A DNA stretch of 64,000 bases from SLRI01 sp964402505 (GCA_964402505.1 CAYOCP010000009.1:62001-126000), one strand, 5' to 3'. Shown: positions 9,586 to 18,241, counted from the first letter of the stretch. Numbers and translations are program-made. The notes: generated by a model not told the origin, from the sequence alone.

Positions 9586-9984
9586 TCAGCCGCCCAGGGC
9601 TGCCACGACGAGGTCGATCTCGAGGAAGAGCAGCACCAGCGCCGCATTGGCGCCCCAGGCCACCGTCAGCCAGCGGGCGAGCGTGCCCCAGTTGGGATCG
9701 GCCTGACCGGCGCAGCGCCAGACGGCGACCAGGATCCAGACCGTGTAGGCGGCGATCGCGATGAGCGAGAGCTGCTGGACCAGGGCCGAGCCCCGCCACA
9801 TCAGGCTGGCGTGGAAAGCGATCAGCAGCATGCTGACGCCGACCCCCTTGCCCCAGAAGAGCGGCCCGAGCGCCGCCTCGCCGCGCCAGGCGCGAAGCTC
9901 GGGCGCCAGCATCTGCCCGAGCAGCGACCGCTCCAGCCCGTCGTCCCCGGCACGGCGGTCCGCGTTGCACCACCACACGTTCAA
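9586..9984 (-). CDS. Small membrane protein of unknown function
   Basis: A 132-residue protein with a charged ~45-residue N-terminal part and three hydrophobic segments (beginning GVSMLLIAFHASLMW, LIAIAAYTVWILVAVW and WLTVAWGANAALVLLFLE). I placed the start at a TTG (9984) that overlaps the DUF488 stop (TTGA); a GTG at 9978 is the alternative. I do not recognise the family. Its position 4 bp before the TDT transporter gene suggests an accessory subunit or simple co-transcription. Confidence 0.6.
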   Translation of the reverse strand: MNVWWCNADRRAGDDGLERSLLGQMLAPELRAWRGEAALGPLFWGKGVGVSMLLIAFHASLMWRGSALVQQLSLIAIAAYTVWILVAVWRCAGQADPNWGTLARWLTVAWGANAALVLLFLEIDLVVAALGG

Positions 9985-10370
9985 GACGACCCCGACCGCT
10001 CGAGATAGGCGCGAAGCGCCACGGCATTGTTGTGCTCCGCGTCGTGCGCGCCAAAGACCAGGGTGACGACCGGCTTCTCGCAGATCTCGAGCAGCGCTTC
10101 GACCTCGGCCGCGTTGGCGTCGAGCTCCCGCCAGTAGCGCTTCTCGAACTCCTCCCACTTCTTCGGATCGTGGCCGAACCAGTGGCGAAGCTCGTTGCTC
10201 GGCGCGATCTCGGGCGTGCGGGCATCGAGCTTCAGCTCCTCCTTCGAGAGGCCGCGCGGCCAGATGCGATCCACCAGCACCCGAAACCCGTCCTCGGCCG
10301 ACGCGGGCTCGTACGCGCGCTTGACCCTGATCTCGCCCAGCTCGTGCTGCCGCTCCTTCCCTTTCGACAT
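9981..10370 (-). CDS. DUF488-family (YeaO-like) protein
   Basis: A 129-residue cytosolic protein with the full DUF488 pattern: IRVKRAYEPAS near the start, then VLVDRIWPRGLSKEEL, IAPSNELRHWFGHDPKKW and FEKRYWREL. The family is widespread and its biochemical role is unknown to me; members often sit near stress or transport genes. It is the first gene of a small minus-strand unit with the 132-residue membrane protein and the TDT transporter. About 90 bp of non-coding sequence separate it from the upstream Gfo/Idh/MocA gene. Confidence 0.88.
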   Translation of the reverse strand: MSKGKERQHELGEIRVKRAYEPASAEDGFRVLVDRIWPRGLSKEELKLDARTPEIAPSNELRHWFGHDPKKWEEFEKRYWRELDANAAEVEALLEICEKPVVTLVFGAHDAEHNNAVALRAYLERSGSS

Positions 10371-10460
10371 GGCCCTCCTCCAAAACCCCGAGGATGCGCC
10401 TTTTCGGCGGCGTCAGGCAAGCCCCGGCTCCGGCGTGCGACCATCCGAGCCAATGCCGAC

Positions 10461-11465
10461 TCAGACCGCGACCCAGCCGCCCGAGCGCTCCGACGCGAAG
10501 AGCGCATCGAGCACCTTCATGTTGGCAATCGATTCGTCGAGGCTCATGGCGAGTCCGCCCTCGCCCCTGACGGCGCGGGAGAACATCTCGCCCTGCAGCC
10601 GGTACTGGTCGCAGGTCGGAAGCTCGATCACCTCTCGCCCGCCGCCGACCAGATCCCGGCCGTCGTCCAGGGTGATCCGGCACGGCCGGTCGTTCGGCGC
10701 GTTGCAGGGGATCTCGACCTCGAGCCGCCCCCCGGTGCCGAGCACCGTGAAGCGCTGCGCCGGGGCGAGCTGGGTCGAGGTCGTCCAGACCGAGCGCCGT
10801 CCGTCGCCGAAGTCGAAGATCGCCGACGCCAGCCGGTCGGTGCCGAAGGCTGGATCGCGCTCGACGAGCCCAACCACCCGCACCGGCTCCGCACCCAGCA
10901 TCCAGCGCGAGAAGATCGTCATGTAGCAGCCGATGTCCATGATCCCGCCGCCGCCGATATCGGCCTTGTTGCGGACGTTCTCCGGATCCGTGTTGTGGTA
11001 GCAGAAGATGCCGGACGCGGACCTCGGCTCGCCGATCCGACCCTCCTCGATCAGTGCCTTGGCCTTCAGCCATTGCGGGTGGCACTTGACCATGAAGGCC
11101 TCCTGCACGAGCCGGCCGGTCCGGTCCCGCGCCGCCAGAAGCGTCGCCGCCTCGGCCGCATTCATGCCGAGCGGCTTCTCGCAGAGCACGTGCTTGCCCG
11201 CCTCGAGCGCCTTCACCGTCCAGGGCACGTGCAGATGGTTGGGCAAAGGATTGTAGACCGCCTCGATCGCCGGATCGGCGAGAAGCGCCTCGTAGGAGCC
11301 ATAGGCTTTCTCGATGCCGAGCCGCGCCCGCCCCTCCTCGGCCCGCTCCGCCGAGCGCGAGGCGACGCCGACGATCTCGCAGATCCCGCTTCGCTGCATC
11401 GCCGGAATGACCTTCTCCATCCCGATTTTGGCGACGCCGAGCATCCCCCACCTGACGGGCTTCAT
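10461..11465 (-). CDS. Gfo/Idh/MocA-family NAD(P)-dependent oxidoreductase
   Basis: The 334-residue protein has an N-terminal Rossmann domain (RWGMLGVAKIG) and the EKP signature (HVLCEKPLGMNAAEA) that supplies the catalytic Lys. The C-terminal domain contains GGGGIMDIGCYMTIFSRWML. The family acts on sugars, inositols or other polyols. The pattern resembles the glucose-fructose-oxidoreductase/xylose-dehydrogenase branch, but the substrate is not predictable here. ATG 11465 follows a GGAAAGGGGG stretch. It lies downstream of the GMC oxidoreductase on the same strand, 109 bp away. Confidence 0.9.
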   Translation of the reverse strand: MKPVRWGMLGVAKIGMEKVIPAMQRSGICEIVGVASRSAERAEEGRARLGIEKAYGSYEALLADPAIEAVYNPLPNHLHVPWTVKALEAGKHVLCEKPLGMNAAEAATLLAARDRTGRLVQEAFMVKCHPQWLKAKALIEEGRIGEPRSASGIFCYHNTDPENVRNKADIGGGGIMDIGCYMTIFSRWMLGAEPVRVVGLVERDPAFGTDRLASAIFDFGDGRRSVWTTSTQLAPAQRFTVLGTGGRLEVEIPCNAPNDRPCRITLDDGRDLVGGGREVIELPTCDQYRLQGEMFSRAVRGEGGLAMSLDESIANMKVLDALFASERSGGWVAV

Positions 11466-11574
11466 CGTCCTGGCCCCCTTTCCTTCTCGATCGCGAGCAG
11501 CCGTGCCGGGCGTGCTCGCGCGCGCCCGAAGCCGCCTGCCTACCTACCTGTCCCGAGCCCAGTCGTGAAGGCCG

Positions 11575-13194
11575 TCACGCATCGGCTTCCGATACCGCGT
11601 CCCCGACCCGCCGATTGCCCTTGACCAGATCCGCCGCCTTCTCGCCGATCATGATCGAGGCGGCGTTGGTGTTGGAGCTGATGATGCGCGGCATGATCGA
11701 GCTGTCGCAAATGCGCAGCCGCTCGATGCCGCGAACACGGCACTCGGGATCGACCACGGCCATGTCGTCCGTGCCCATCTTGCAGGAGCCCACCGGATGG
11801 TAGTCGGTCTTGCCGAAGCGCCTGGCATAGGCCTCGAGCTCGGCGCGCGTCTTGACGGCCGCACCCGGCAGATGCTCGCCCTCGACGAAGGGGCGAAAGG
11901 CCGGCTGCGCCATGATCTCGCGGGCCGAGGCAAGGCCCCGGAGCGACGCCGCCATGTCGGCGGGCTCGGCCCAGTAATTGGGATCGATGACCGGTGCCAC
12001 CGCCGGGTCGGCCGACCGTAGGCGGATGCTGCCCCGTGACTTCGGCCTGAGATGGCAGGAGTTGAGGGTGCAGCCGTAGCCCGAAGGCACCGGCGGCACA
12101 CCCGCCTCGAGCCCTGCCCCGGGCAGGAAGTGATGCTGGATGTCCGGCGAAGGCTCGGCCGGGTCGGTCCGCACGAAAGCCCCGCCCTCGGCGAGGTTGG
12201 AGGTGACCGGCCCCTTGCCGAAGAGCTTGTACTCGATGCCGGCCATCAGCATCCGGTGCGGCCTCGTGTGCCGGTCGTATGAATAGGGGCCGGAGAGCTC
12301 GCTGATCACATAGGCGTCGATGTGGTCCTGGAGATTGCGGCCGACGCCCGGAAGATCCTGCACCACCTCGATGCCGAGCGCCATGAGCTCGTCGGCCGGA
12401 CCGATGCCGGAGAGAAGGAGGAGGCGGGGCGAGCCCACCGCGCCGGCGGTCACGATCACCTCGCTTTCGGCGCGCGCGGTCTCCTCGCGACCGTGCCGCG
12501 TGTAGGCGACGCCGACAGCACGGCCGTGCTCGACGATCAGCCGCTCGACCCGGCAGTCGGTGACGACGTCGAGATTGGCTCGCTTCAGCGCCGCCTTCAG
12601 GTAGCCGGAGGCGGTCGAGCTGCGCCGGCCGCCCCGCTGGGTCACCTGGTAGAGCCCGGCCCCCGCCTGCGTCCTGCCGTTGAAGTCGGGATTGTAGGGG
12701 ATGCCGGCTTCCTGGCAGGCGCGGACGAAGGCCTTGGTCAAAAAATGCGGGCTCACGAGGTCCGAGACGCCGAGCGGTCCGCCCGTGCCGTGCCACGCAT
12801 CGCTCAGCCGCTCGTTGTCCTCCGCCTTCTTGAAATAGGGCAGCACCTCCGCATAGGACCAGCCGGTGCAGCCGTCCTCCCCGGCCCAGGCGTCGTAGTC
12901 GGCGGCATTGCCACGCGTGTAGACCATGGCGTTGATCGAGCTGCCGCCGCCGAGCACGCGGCCCTGCGGAAAGACCATCTCGCGGCCGCCGGCATGGGCG
13001 AGCGGTGCCGTCCGGAAACCCCAGGTGAGCGGGCCGTCCGTCATCCGGTAGAAGCCGACGGGCATGTGGATCATGCGGTCCGTGTCCCGCGGACCGGCCT
13101 CGAGCAACAGCACCGAAGCCTCGGGCATCTCGGAGAGCCGTGCCGCCAGCACGCAGCCCGCGGCCCCGCCGCCGACGATGATGTAATCCGCCAT
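11575..13194 (-). CDS. GMC-family FAD oxidoreductase (choline/alcohol dehydrogenase-like)
   Basis: A 539-residue flavoprotein of the glucose-methanol-choline family. The FAD loop IIVGGGAAGCVLA is at residues 4-16, and GMC signature 1 (GRVLGGGSSINAMVYTRG) and signature 2 (GAVGSPRLLLLSGIGP) are both present. The C-terminal catalytic region has YHPVGSCKMG and ISSNTNAASIMIGEKAADL. It oxidises an alcohol to an aldehyde; BetA-type choline dehydrogenases are close in length, but many paralogues use other alcohols. ATG 13194 is preceded by a strong GGGAGGAGG site, which decides the start over the longer open frame reaching 13473. Confidence 0.9.
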   Translation of the reverse strand: MADYIIVGGGAAGCVLAARLSEMPEASVLLLEAGPRDTDRMIHMPVGFYRMTDGPLTWGFRTAPLAHAGGREMVFPQGRVLGGGSSINAMVYTRGNAADYDAWAGEDGCTGWSYAEVLPYFKKAEDNERLSDAWHGTGGPLGVSDLVSPHFLTKAFVRACQEAGIPYNPDFNGRTQAGAGLYQVTQRGGRRSSTASGYLKAALKRANLDVVTDCRVERLIVEHGRAVGVAYTRHGREETARAESEVIVTAGAVGSPRLLLLSGIGPADELMALGIEVVQDLPGVGRNLQDHIDAYVISELSGPYSYDRHTRPHRMLMAGIEYKLFGKGPVTSNLAEGGAFVRTDPAEPSPDIQHHFLPGAGLEAGVPPVPSGYGCTLNSCHLRPKSRGSIRLRSADPAVAPVIDPNYWAEPADMAASLRGLASAREIMAQPAFRPFVEGEHLPGAAVKTRAELEAYARRFGKTDYHPVGSCKMGTDDMAVVDPECRVRGIERLRICDSSIMPRIISSNTNAASIMIGEKAADLVKGNRRVGDAVSEADA

Positions 13195-13273
13195 CTCTCG
13201 CCTCCTCCCGCCGCTCGGCACCTGCCTAGGGGCTCGGACGCGGCATGACAAGCGGGGCGAAGCAGGGCTATGG

Positions 13274-14590
13274 GTGCCGCTCGGAGCCGACGGCGAAAGA
13301 CCTGAGTTGAGCATCGGAAGCCTGAAGGAGCAGCTCTTTCTCTCGGCCGAGATCGAGGCCGAGCGCTTCCTCGCGATCCTGCGGCTGATCGCGGCCGCGG
13401 TCCTGGCTCTCGCCCTCTCGGCAGCATTGCTCGCGACCGGGGCACCGCCGCCGGCGGCGCAGCGGCAGATCACGGTCGCCGCCGCCGTTCTCGCCCTCTA
13501 TGCCGCCGTCGGCCTGCTCTCCTTCCGGGCGGCGCGGCCCGGCCGGTTCCACCGCTGGATGCCCTGGGCCTTCACCACCGCGGACTGCGCGCTCGTCCTC
13601 TCCAACGTCACCACCACGGTGCTCAACATCGGCGCCCCGCCCTCCACCCTCTGGGTCTTCCCGGCGACCTGGCTCGCACCCTTGGCCCTGGTCTTCGGCT
13701 CGCTGCACTACCGGCCCTGGCTGCAGGGCTACGCGGCGGCCGTCCTGGTCGGCGGGCTGGCCCTCCTCGTCGTGATCCTGCCGGAGGACGGAACGCTCGA
13801 CCGTCTCATGCCCCTGCTCGGCATGCCGCCCACCATCATCCGCTTCATGCTCCTGGCACTTGCCGGCTTCGTCCTGGTGCTGGCCGCGACGCGCCGCCGG
13901 GCCCTGCTCGACCGGGCCCTCGAGGAGGCCATGGAGCGCACCAATCTCGCCCGCTACCTGCCGCCGGAGATCGCGGCGATCCTCGCCTCGGGCGATGTCG
14001 ACGAATTGCGGCGCGGCTGGGACGTGCGGATCGGCATCCTGATCGTCGACATCCGGGGCTTCACCCGGCGCTCGGAACATCTGGCCCCGCCCGAGATCTC
14101 GACCTTTCTCGGCACCTTCCGGCATCATGTGATCGAGGCGGCGCTGGCGCATCGAGGGGTGGTCGACAAGTTCGTCGGCGACAGCGCCATCGTGGTCTTC
14201 GGCGTGCCGCGGAGCCACGTGGACGACGCGCGGCGCACGCTCGACTGCGCCCGCGACCTCCTGCGGCGGATGGAGTCGTGGAGCGCCGAACTCGCCGCCG
14301 GAGGCGAGGCGCCGGTGCGGATCGGCATCGGCGCCCATTTCGGGCCCGCCTTCGCCGGTGCCGTGGGCGATAGCAGCCGGCTCGAGTTCACGGTCCTGGG
14401 CGATACCGTCAATGTCGCGGCACGGCTCGAGCAGCTCACCCGAACGACCGATGGCGGCCTCCTCGCGTCGCGCGCCATCGTCGATCGGGCCGGGGCGCAC
14501 GACCGCTGGCTGGCCTTGCCGAACCACGCCGTGCGCGGCCGCGAGCAGCCGATCGACATCCTTCACTGGCAGGGAGAGCAAGGATCATGA
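13274..14590 (+). CDS. Membrane-anchored class III adenylate/guanylate cyclase
   Basis: A 438-residue protein with about five N-terminal membrane helices (residues ~35-210), a short linker with NLARYLPPEIAAIL, and a cytosolic class III catalytic domain (~225-420). Both metal-binding Asp positions are visible (LIVDIRGFTRRSE and FVGDSAIVVFG), as is the transition-state segment LGDTVNVAARLEQ. It should make cAMP; the base-specifying residues were not checked. The linker resembles the segment found before many alphaproteobacterial cyclase domains. GTG 13274 is the most upstream start and no strong ribosome site confirms it. Its stop overlaps the next gene's ATG (ATGA). Confidence 0.88.
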   Translation: MPLGADGERPELSIGSLKEQLFLSAEIEAERFLAILRLIAAAVLALALSAALLATGAPPPAAQRQITVAAAVLALYAAVGLLSFRAARPGRFHRWMPWAFTTADCALVLSNVTTTVLNIGAPPSTLWVFPATWLAPLALVFGSLHYRPWLQGYAAAVLVGGLALLVVILPEDGTLDRLMPLLGMPPTIIRFMLLALAGFVLVLAATRRRALLDRALEEAMERTNLARYLPPEIAAILASGDVDELRRGWDVRIGILIVDIRGFTRRSEHLAPPEISTFLGTFRHHVIEAALAHRGVVDKFVGDSAIVVFGVPRSHVDDARRTLDCARDLLRRMESWSAELAAGGEAPVRIGIGAHFGPAFAGAVGDSSRLEFTVLGDTVNVAARLEQLTRTTDGGLLASRAIVDRAGAHDRWLALPNHAVRGREQPIDILHWQGEQGS

Positions 14591-15621
14591 AGAAGCGCAC
14601 CATCGGCCTCGTCGGCCTCGGCATGGCCGTGGCCCCGCACGCCCAGAGCCTCCAGGACCTGCGGGACCGGGTCCTGGTCCGCGCCTTCAGCCCCTCGCCC
14701 GAAAGGCGCCGGTCCTTCCACGAGCGCTACGGGCTGCCGGTGGTCGACACGCTCGAGGCCATCGCCGATGATCCCGCCATCGAGGCGGTCATGATCCTGA
14801 CCCCGCCCGACGCCCGGCTGGACCTGGTCGAGAAGCTGGCCCAGAGAGGCAAGCACCTGCTCATGGAAAAGCCCCTCGAGCGCACACTGAAGGCGGCCCT
14901 GCGCGTGGTGGCGCTGACCGAGGAGGCGGGCATCACCACCGGCGTCGTGCTGCAGCACCGCTTCCGCGCGTCCGCTGAGCGTCTGGCCCGGCACCTCGAA
15001 GGGGGCGATCTCGGCGAGCTCGCCGCGGTCCAGCTCAGCGTGCCCTGGTGGCGGCCCCAATCCTATTACGACGTGCCCGGCCGCGGCACGCTCGCCCGGG
15101 ACGGCGGCGGCGTCCTGATCACCCAGGCGATCCACAGCCTCGACCTGATGCTCAGCCTGACCGGGCCCGCCGCCGCCGTCCAGGCCGTGGCCGGCACCTC
15201 CCGCCTGCACCGCATGGAGGGCGAGGACTTCGTCGGCGGCGGCATCGTCTTCGAGAACGGAGCCCTCGGTGCCATCATGGCGACCACCGCCTTCCACCCC
15301 GGTCAGAGCGAGGCTCTGGTGCTCGCCGGAACGCGGGCCGTGGCCAGGCTCGAAGGCGGCCAGCTCACGATCGACCACCTCGACGGCCGCAGCGAGACCA
15401 CGGGCGAGGCCGGCGGCATCGGCGGCGGCGCCGATCCCATGGCCTTCAGCCACGAATGGCACAAGGCCGTCATCACCGACTTCCTCGACGCCCTGGACCA
15501 GGGCCGCAAGCCCCGCGTCACCGCGCGCGACGCCCTCCACGTCCACCGTCTGATCGACGCCCTGCTGCGCTCGGCCAGGGACGGCAGGCGGATCGAGATC
15601 GGCAGCCAGCCGGACCCCTGA
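14587..15621 (+). CDS. Gfo/Idh/MocA-family oxidoreductase
   Basis: A 344-residue Rossmann protein beginning RTIGLVGLGMAVAPHA, with the catalytic motif HLLMEKPLERTLKAALR and the C-terminal barrel-face segment GGGVLITQAIHSLDLMLSL. It is a distant paralogue of the enzyme at 10461-11465. The substrate is unknown; members act on sugars, inositols and related polyols. The ATG overlaps the cyclase stop by 4 bp, so the two are translationally coupled, an odd pairing of a signalling enzyme with a catabolic dehydrogenase. Confidence 0.88.
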   Translation: MKKRTIGLVGLGMAVAPHAQSLQDLRDRVLVRAFSPSPERRRSFHERYGLPVVDTLEAIADDPAIEAVMILTPPDARLDLVEKLAQRGKHLLMEKPLERTLKAALRVVALTEEAGITTGVVLQHRFRASAERLARHLEGGDLGELAAVQLSVPWWRPQSYYDVPGRGTLARDGGGVLITQAIHSLDLMLSLTGPAAAVQAVAGTSRLHRMEGEDFVGGGIVFENGALGAIMATTAFHPGQSEALVLAGTRAVARLEGGQLTIDHLDGRSETTGEAGGIGGGADPMAFSHEWHKAVITDFLDALDQGRKPRVTARDALHVHRLIDALLRSARDGRRIEIGSQPDP

Positions 15622-15643
15622 CCCGCAAGGCCGCCGATCCGAG

Positions 15644-15677
15644 ACTCTTTCGGGTCCACGACTCTTTCGGGTCCACG
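15644..15677. repeat. Tandem 17-bp repeat at the edge of the transposase duplication
   Basis: ACTCTTTCGGGTCCACG occurs twice head-to-tail (15644-15660 and 15661-15677), and again from about 15996 at the start of the second 335-bp copy. These are the terminal bases of the transposase-associated inverted repeat and mark a probable recombination or slippage point. Confidence 0.85.
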
Positions 15678-16331
15678 AGACTCAATTAACCATCAGCCCG
15701 GCCGCTCGTCTCCTTCCGCCGGCGACCCCGCCGCGCCGGCGCGAGGCGGCGCCCTATGGCGCGCTCGAGGCCGGCGACGAAAGCGGGCGTGCCGAGGGGC
15801 CGGCCGGTGCGGACGTGCTCGCGCAGCACGTCCAGCTGCCAGCCCGGCGGCTTCTCGTCGAGGAAGCGGCGCCAGTCGGGGATCAGCCCGTCCAGGGCGC
15901 GCGCCCGGACGAGGGCGTCATCGGCGAGGCCGAGATGCGCGCGGGCGCTCGACCACGGCCAGTCCTCCGGCCGCCGGACCAGCCGCGCCCGCACCGCTCT
16001 TTCGGGTCCACGAGACTCAATTAACCATCAGCCCGGCCGCTCGTCTCCTTCCGCCGGCGACCCCGCCGCGCCGGCGCGAGGCGGCGCCCTATGGCGCGCT
16101 CGAGGCCGGCGACGAAAGCGGGCGTGCCGAGGGGCCGGCCGGTGCGGACGTGCTCGCGCAGCACGTCCAGCTGCCAGCCCGGCGGCTTCTCGTCGAGGAA
16201 GCGGCGCCAGTCGGGGATCAGCCCGTCCAGGGCGCGCGCCCGGACGAGGGCGTCATCGGCGAGGCCGAGATGCGCGCGGGCGCTCGACCACGGCCAGTCC
16301 TCCGGCCGCCGGACCAGCCGCGCCCGCACCG
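15662..16331. repeat. Perfect 335-bp tandem direct duplication
   Basis: Bases 15662-15996 and 15997-16331 appear identical, with a period of 335 bp. Each copy begins at CTCTTTCGGGTCCACG and covers the left terminal repeat plus the last ~103 codons of the REP-associated transposase. At its right end copy 1 meets the start of copy 2, while copy 2 continues into the rest of the intact gene. Absence of visible mismatches implies a recent event or an assembly artefact. Confidence 0.9.
15686..15994 (-). pseudogene. Truncated duplicate of the REP-associated transposase C-terminus
   Basis: This open frame encodes residues identical to the final ~102 of the transposase at 16021-16701, from VRARLVRRPEDWPWSS to KETSGRADG. 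It lacks the N-terminal HUH catalytic part, so it cannot encode an active nuclease. It is a by-product of the 335-bp tandem duplication. Confidence 0.85.
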
Positions 16332-16757
16332 GGTTGCGCTCGACATAGCGCAAGGCCGAGAGCGCATGCGGCTCGTCCATGGCGCACGAGCCGAAGCGGC
16401 CCTGCCACAGATTGCCGCGCCATCCCTGGCGCCGATTGACGACGAAGCTGTAGCGCCGATGGGTGTCGGCGATGGCCTTCGTCATCCCTTCCGCGGATCG
16501 CGGCACGAGGATCAGATGGACGTGATTGGGCATCAGGCACCAAGCCCAGACGACAACCTCCTGGGCACGGCAATGCTCTGCCAGCAGCGCCACATAGAAC
16601 CGATAATCGTCCTCACCAAAGAACACGCTCTGGCGCCTGTTGCCGCGCTGCGTGACGTGATGCGGCACATCCGGCGCGATCGCTCGTCGAAGCCTCGCCA
16701 TGAGCCCAATCTAGCCGACTCGATCAGAGGTTAAAAGAGTCTCGTGGACCCGAATTG
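15997..16757 (-). mobile_element. REP-associated tyrosine transposase unit with inverted ends
   Basis: The unit consists of the transposase gene flanked by a perfect 15-bp inverted repeat, GGGTCCACGAGACTC at 16004-16018 and its complement at 16737-16751. The match continues more weakly through TTAACC on the inner side. This is the arrangement expected for a RAYT with its cognate REP-like ends. No target-site duplication is obvious. Confidence 0.7.
16021..16701 (-). CDS. REP-associated tyrosine transposase (RAYT, IS200/IS605-like Y1)
   Basis: A 226-residue single-strand DNA transposase/nuclease of the TnpA-REP type. It begins MARLRRAIAPDVPHHVTQRG, carries the HUH motif in CLMPNHVHLILVP, and has the Tyr region (RRYSFVVNRRQGWRGNLWQG) followed by ALRYVERNPVRARLV. 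The basic C-terminus (LAPARRGRRRKE) is typical for DNA contact. Such proteins mobilise or process REP hairpins; a perfect hairpin sits about 65 bp beyond the start codon, outside the inverted ends. The gene is intact while its 3' third is duplicated next door. Confidence 0.92.
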   Translation of the reverse strand: MARLRRAIAPDVPHHVTQRGNRRQSVFFGEDDYRFYVALLAEHCRAQEVVVWAWCLMPNHVHLILVPRSAEGMTKAIADTHRRYSFVVNRRQGWRGNLWQGRFGSCAMDEPHALSALRYVERNPVRARLVRRPEDWPWSSARAHLGLADDALVRARALDGLIPDWRRFLDEKPPGWQLDVLREHVRTGRPLGTPAFVAGLERAIGRRLAPARRGRRRKETSGRADG

Positions 16758-16767
16758 CGAATTGCGT

Positions 16768-16816
16768 AAAGGGGTCAGGACTCTTTTAGGGAGCCTAAAA
16801 GAGTCCTGACCCCTTT
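16768..16816. repeat. 49-bp perfect hairpin (REP-like)
   Basis: Two 23-bp perfectly complementary arms (16768-16790 and 16794-16816) flank a 3-base loop GAG. The arms contain GGGGTCAGGACTCTTTTAGG. The position beside a RAYT gene and the GGGGTCAGGACTC core, which I recall from other RAYT-associated repeats, make a REP/BIME origin likely. Strong terminator activity in either direction is also possible. Confidence 0.85.
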
Positions 16817-16858
16817 AGCCCTCGGCTCCCCGTCCTGGAACTCCAGGTTGATCTCGAG

Positions 16859-16908
16859 CGCGCCTCGGCTTCAGCGGGAGAGATGTTTCCGATGGGCTCG
16901 AGCAGGCG
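16859..16908 (-). pseudogene. Remnant of an IS3-family transposase C-terminus
   Basis: On the minus strand about 16 codons read RLLEPIGNISPAEAEAR, a close match to the conserved C-terminal motif of many IS3-group OrfB integrases. The similarity ends abruptly on both sides, so this is a short fossil. It adds to the mobile-element debris around the RAYT. The remaining bases from 16909 to 17084 show no gene. Confidence 0.55.
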
Positions 16909-17084
16909 CGCCTCCGGGGACCCGATCTTCTTTCAACCTTCCCCTACCATTCCCGCCATCGCTCGCGCCAAGAAACCGGAGGGGGCGCGGGGGAGCTCAG
17001 TTCCCCCGCCTTGTTCGGGGCGAAACGTGAATTCCGGGAGACGCGACCCTTTTGCGGATCAGGAAGGGGCGTCCCTCGGCCTCG

Positions 17085-18116
17085 TCAGGCAGCGAGACGG
17101 ATGACGCGCTTGCCGAAGCTCTCGCCCCGGAGCAGGCCGATGAAGGCGGCCGGTGCCTGCTCCAGCCCGTCGATGACCTCCTCGAGGTAGCGGACTCGGC
17201 CCTCCTCGACCCAGGCGCCCATCCGCTTCCTGAACTCCGGATAGAGATGGCCGAAATCCTGGAAGACGATGAAGCCCTCGAGGGTCAGCCGCTTGCGCAG
17301 GATCATCATCATCAGCTGACCGAGCCGGTCGGGGCCGTCCGGCAGCGCCTTCGCGTTGTACATCGAGACGAGACCGCAGACCGGGATGCGGGCCTTCGTG
17401 TTCAGGAGCGGCAGCACGGCGTCGAGCACGGCACCGCCGACATTCTCGAAATAGATGTCGATGCCGTCCGGCACCGCCGCCTTCAGGGCCTCCCCGAAAC
17501 CCTCCTTCCGATGGTCGATGCAGGCATCGAAGCCGAGCTCGTCGACCACGTGCGCGCATTTCCTCGCACCGCCGGCAATGCCGACCACGCGGCAGCCGAG
17601 GATCTTGCCGATCTGGCCGACCGTCGCCCCCACCGGTCCGCTGGCGGCGGCGACCACCAGGGTCTCACCGGCCTCGGGCCGGCCGATCTCGGTCAGCCCG
17701 CCATAGGCCGTGAGCCCGGGCATGCCGAGCACGCCGAGCGCCCAGGAGGGGTGCTTCGGGCTCGGCCCCAGATTGATGACGCCGGTGCCGTCCGAGAGTG
17801 CATAGTCTTGCCAGCCGCCGAAGGCCACGACCCGGTCGCCCGGCGCGAAGCCCTCGAGATCGGAGGTCACCACCTCCGCCACGGTGCCGCCCACCATGAC
17901 GGCGCCCACCTCGACGGGCGGCGCATAGGACGGCGCGTCGTTCATCCGCCCGCGCATGTACGGGTCGAGCGACAGGAACTCGTTGCGCAGCAGCATCTGC
18001 CCCTGACCGGCGGTCGGGACATCGCCCGTCACCAGCCGCAGCGTCCCGGCATCGGGCTCGCCCCTCGGACGCTCCGCCAGCACCCACTGACGGTTGACCT
18101 CTTTCGATGGAGCCAT
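17085..18116 (-). CDS. NADP-dependent oxidoreductase, CurA/leukotriene-B4-dehydrogenase-like (MDR)
   Basis: A 343-residue zinc-independent medium-chain reductase. It has the family N-terminus (NRQWVLAERPRGEP), the segment LSLDPYMRGRMND, the nucleotide loop AAASGPVGATVGQIGKILG and the downstream DIYFENVGGAVLDAVLP. Relatives reduce alpha,beta-unsaturated ketones and aldehydes with NADPH; E. coli CurA reduces curcumin. The physiological substrate is unknown. It diverges from the macro-domain gene, with 125 bp between the starts. Confidence 0.9.
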   Translation of the reverse strand: MAPSKEVNRQWVLAERPRGEPDAGTLRLVTGDVPTAGQGQMLLRNEFLSLDPYMRGRMNDAPSYAPPVEVGAVMVGGTVAEVVTSDLEGFAPGDRVVAFGGWQDYALSDGTGVINLGPSPKHPSWALGVLGMPGLTAYGGLTEIGRPEAGETLVVAAASGPVGATVGQIGKILGCRVVGIAGGARKCAHVVDELGFDACIDHRKEGFGEALKAAVPDGIDIYFENVGGAVLDAVLPLLNTKARIPVCGLVSMYNAKALPDGPDRLGQLMMMILRKRLTLEGFIVFQDFGHLYPEFRKRMGAWVEEGRVRYLEEVIDGLEQAPAAFIGLLRGESFGKRVIRLAA

Positions 18117-18241
18117 GAATCACTGTCCTTCCGTTGCTCCCCTCGACATGGGAGGATGCATCGAAGAATCCAGCCGGCTCGCCGCCGATGGCCGCCCCTT
18201 CGGCGACGCCAAGAGGACGCCGGGCCCGTCGGGGAAGGTCC

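Noticed and set aside
16848..17030. 60-codon plus-strand frame between the RAYT and the CurA-like gene
   Set aside because: Antisense to the IS3 remnant, no ribosome site and no protein-like character.
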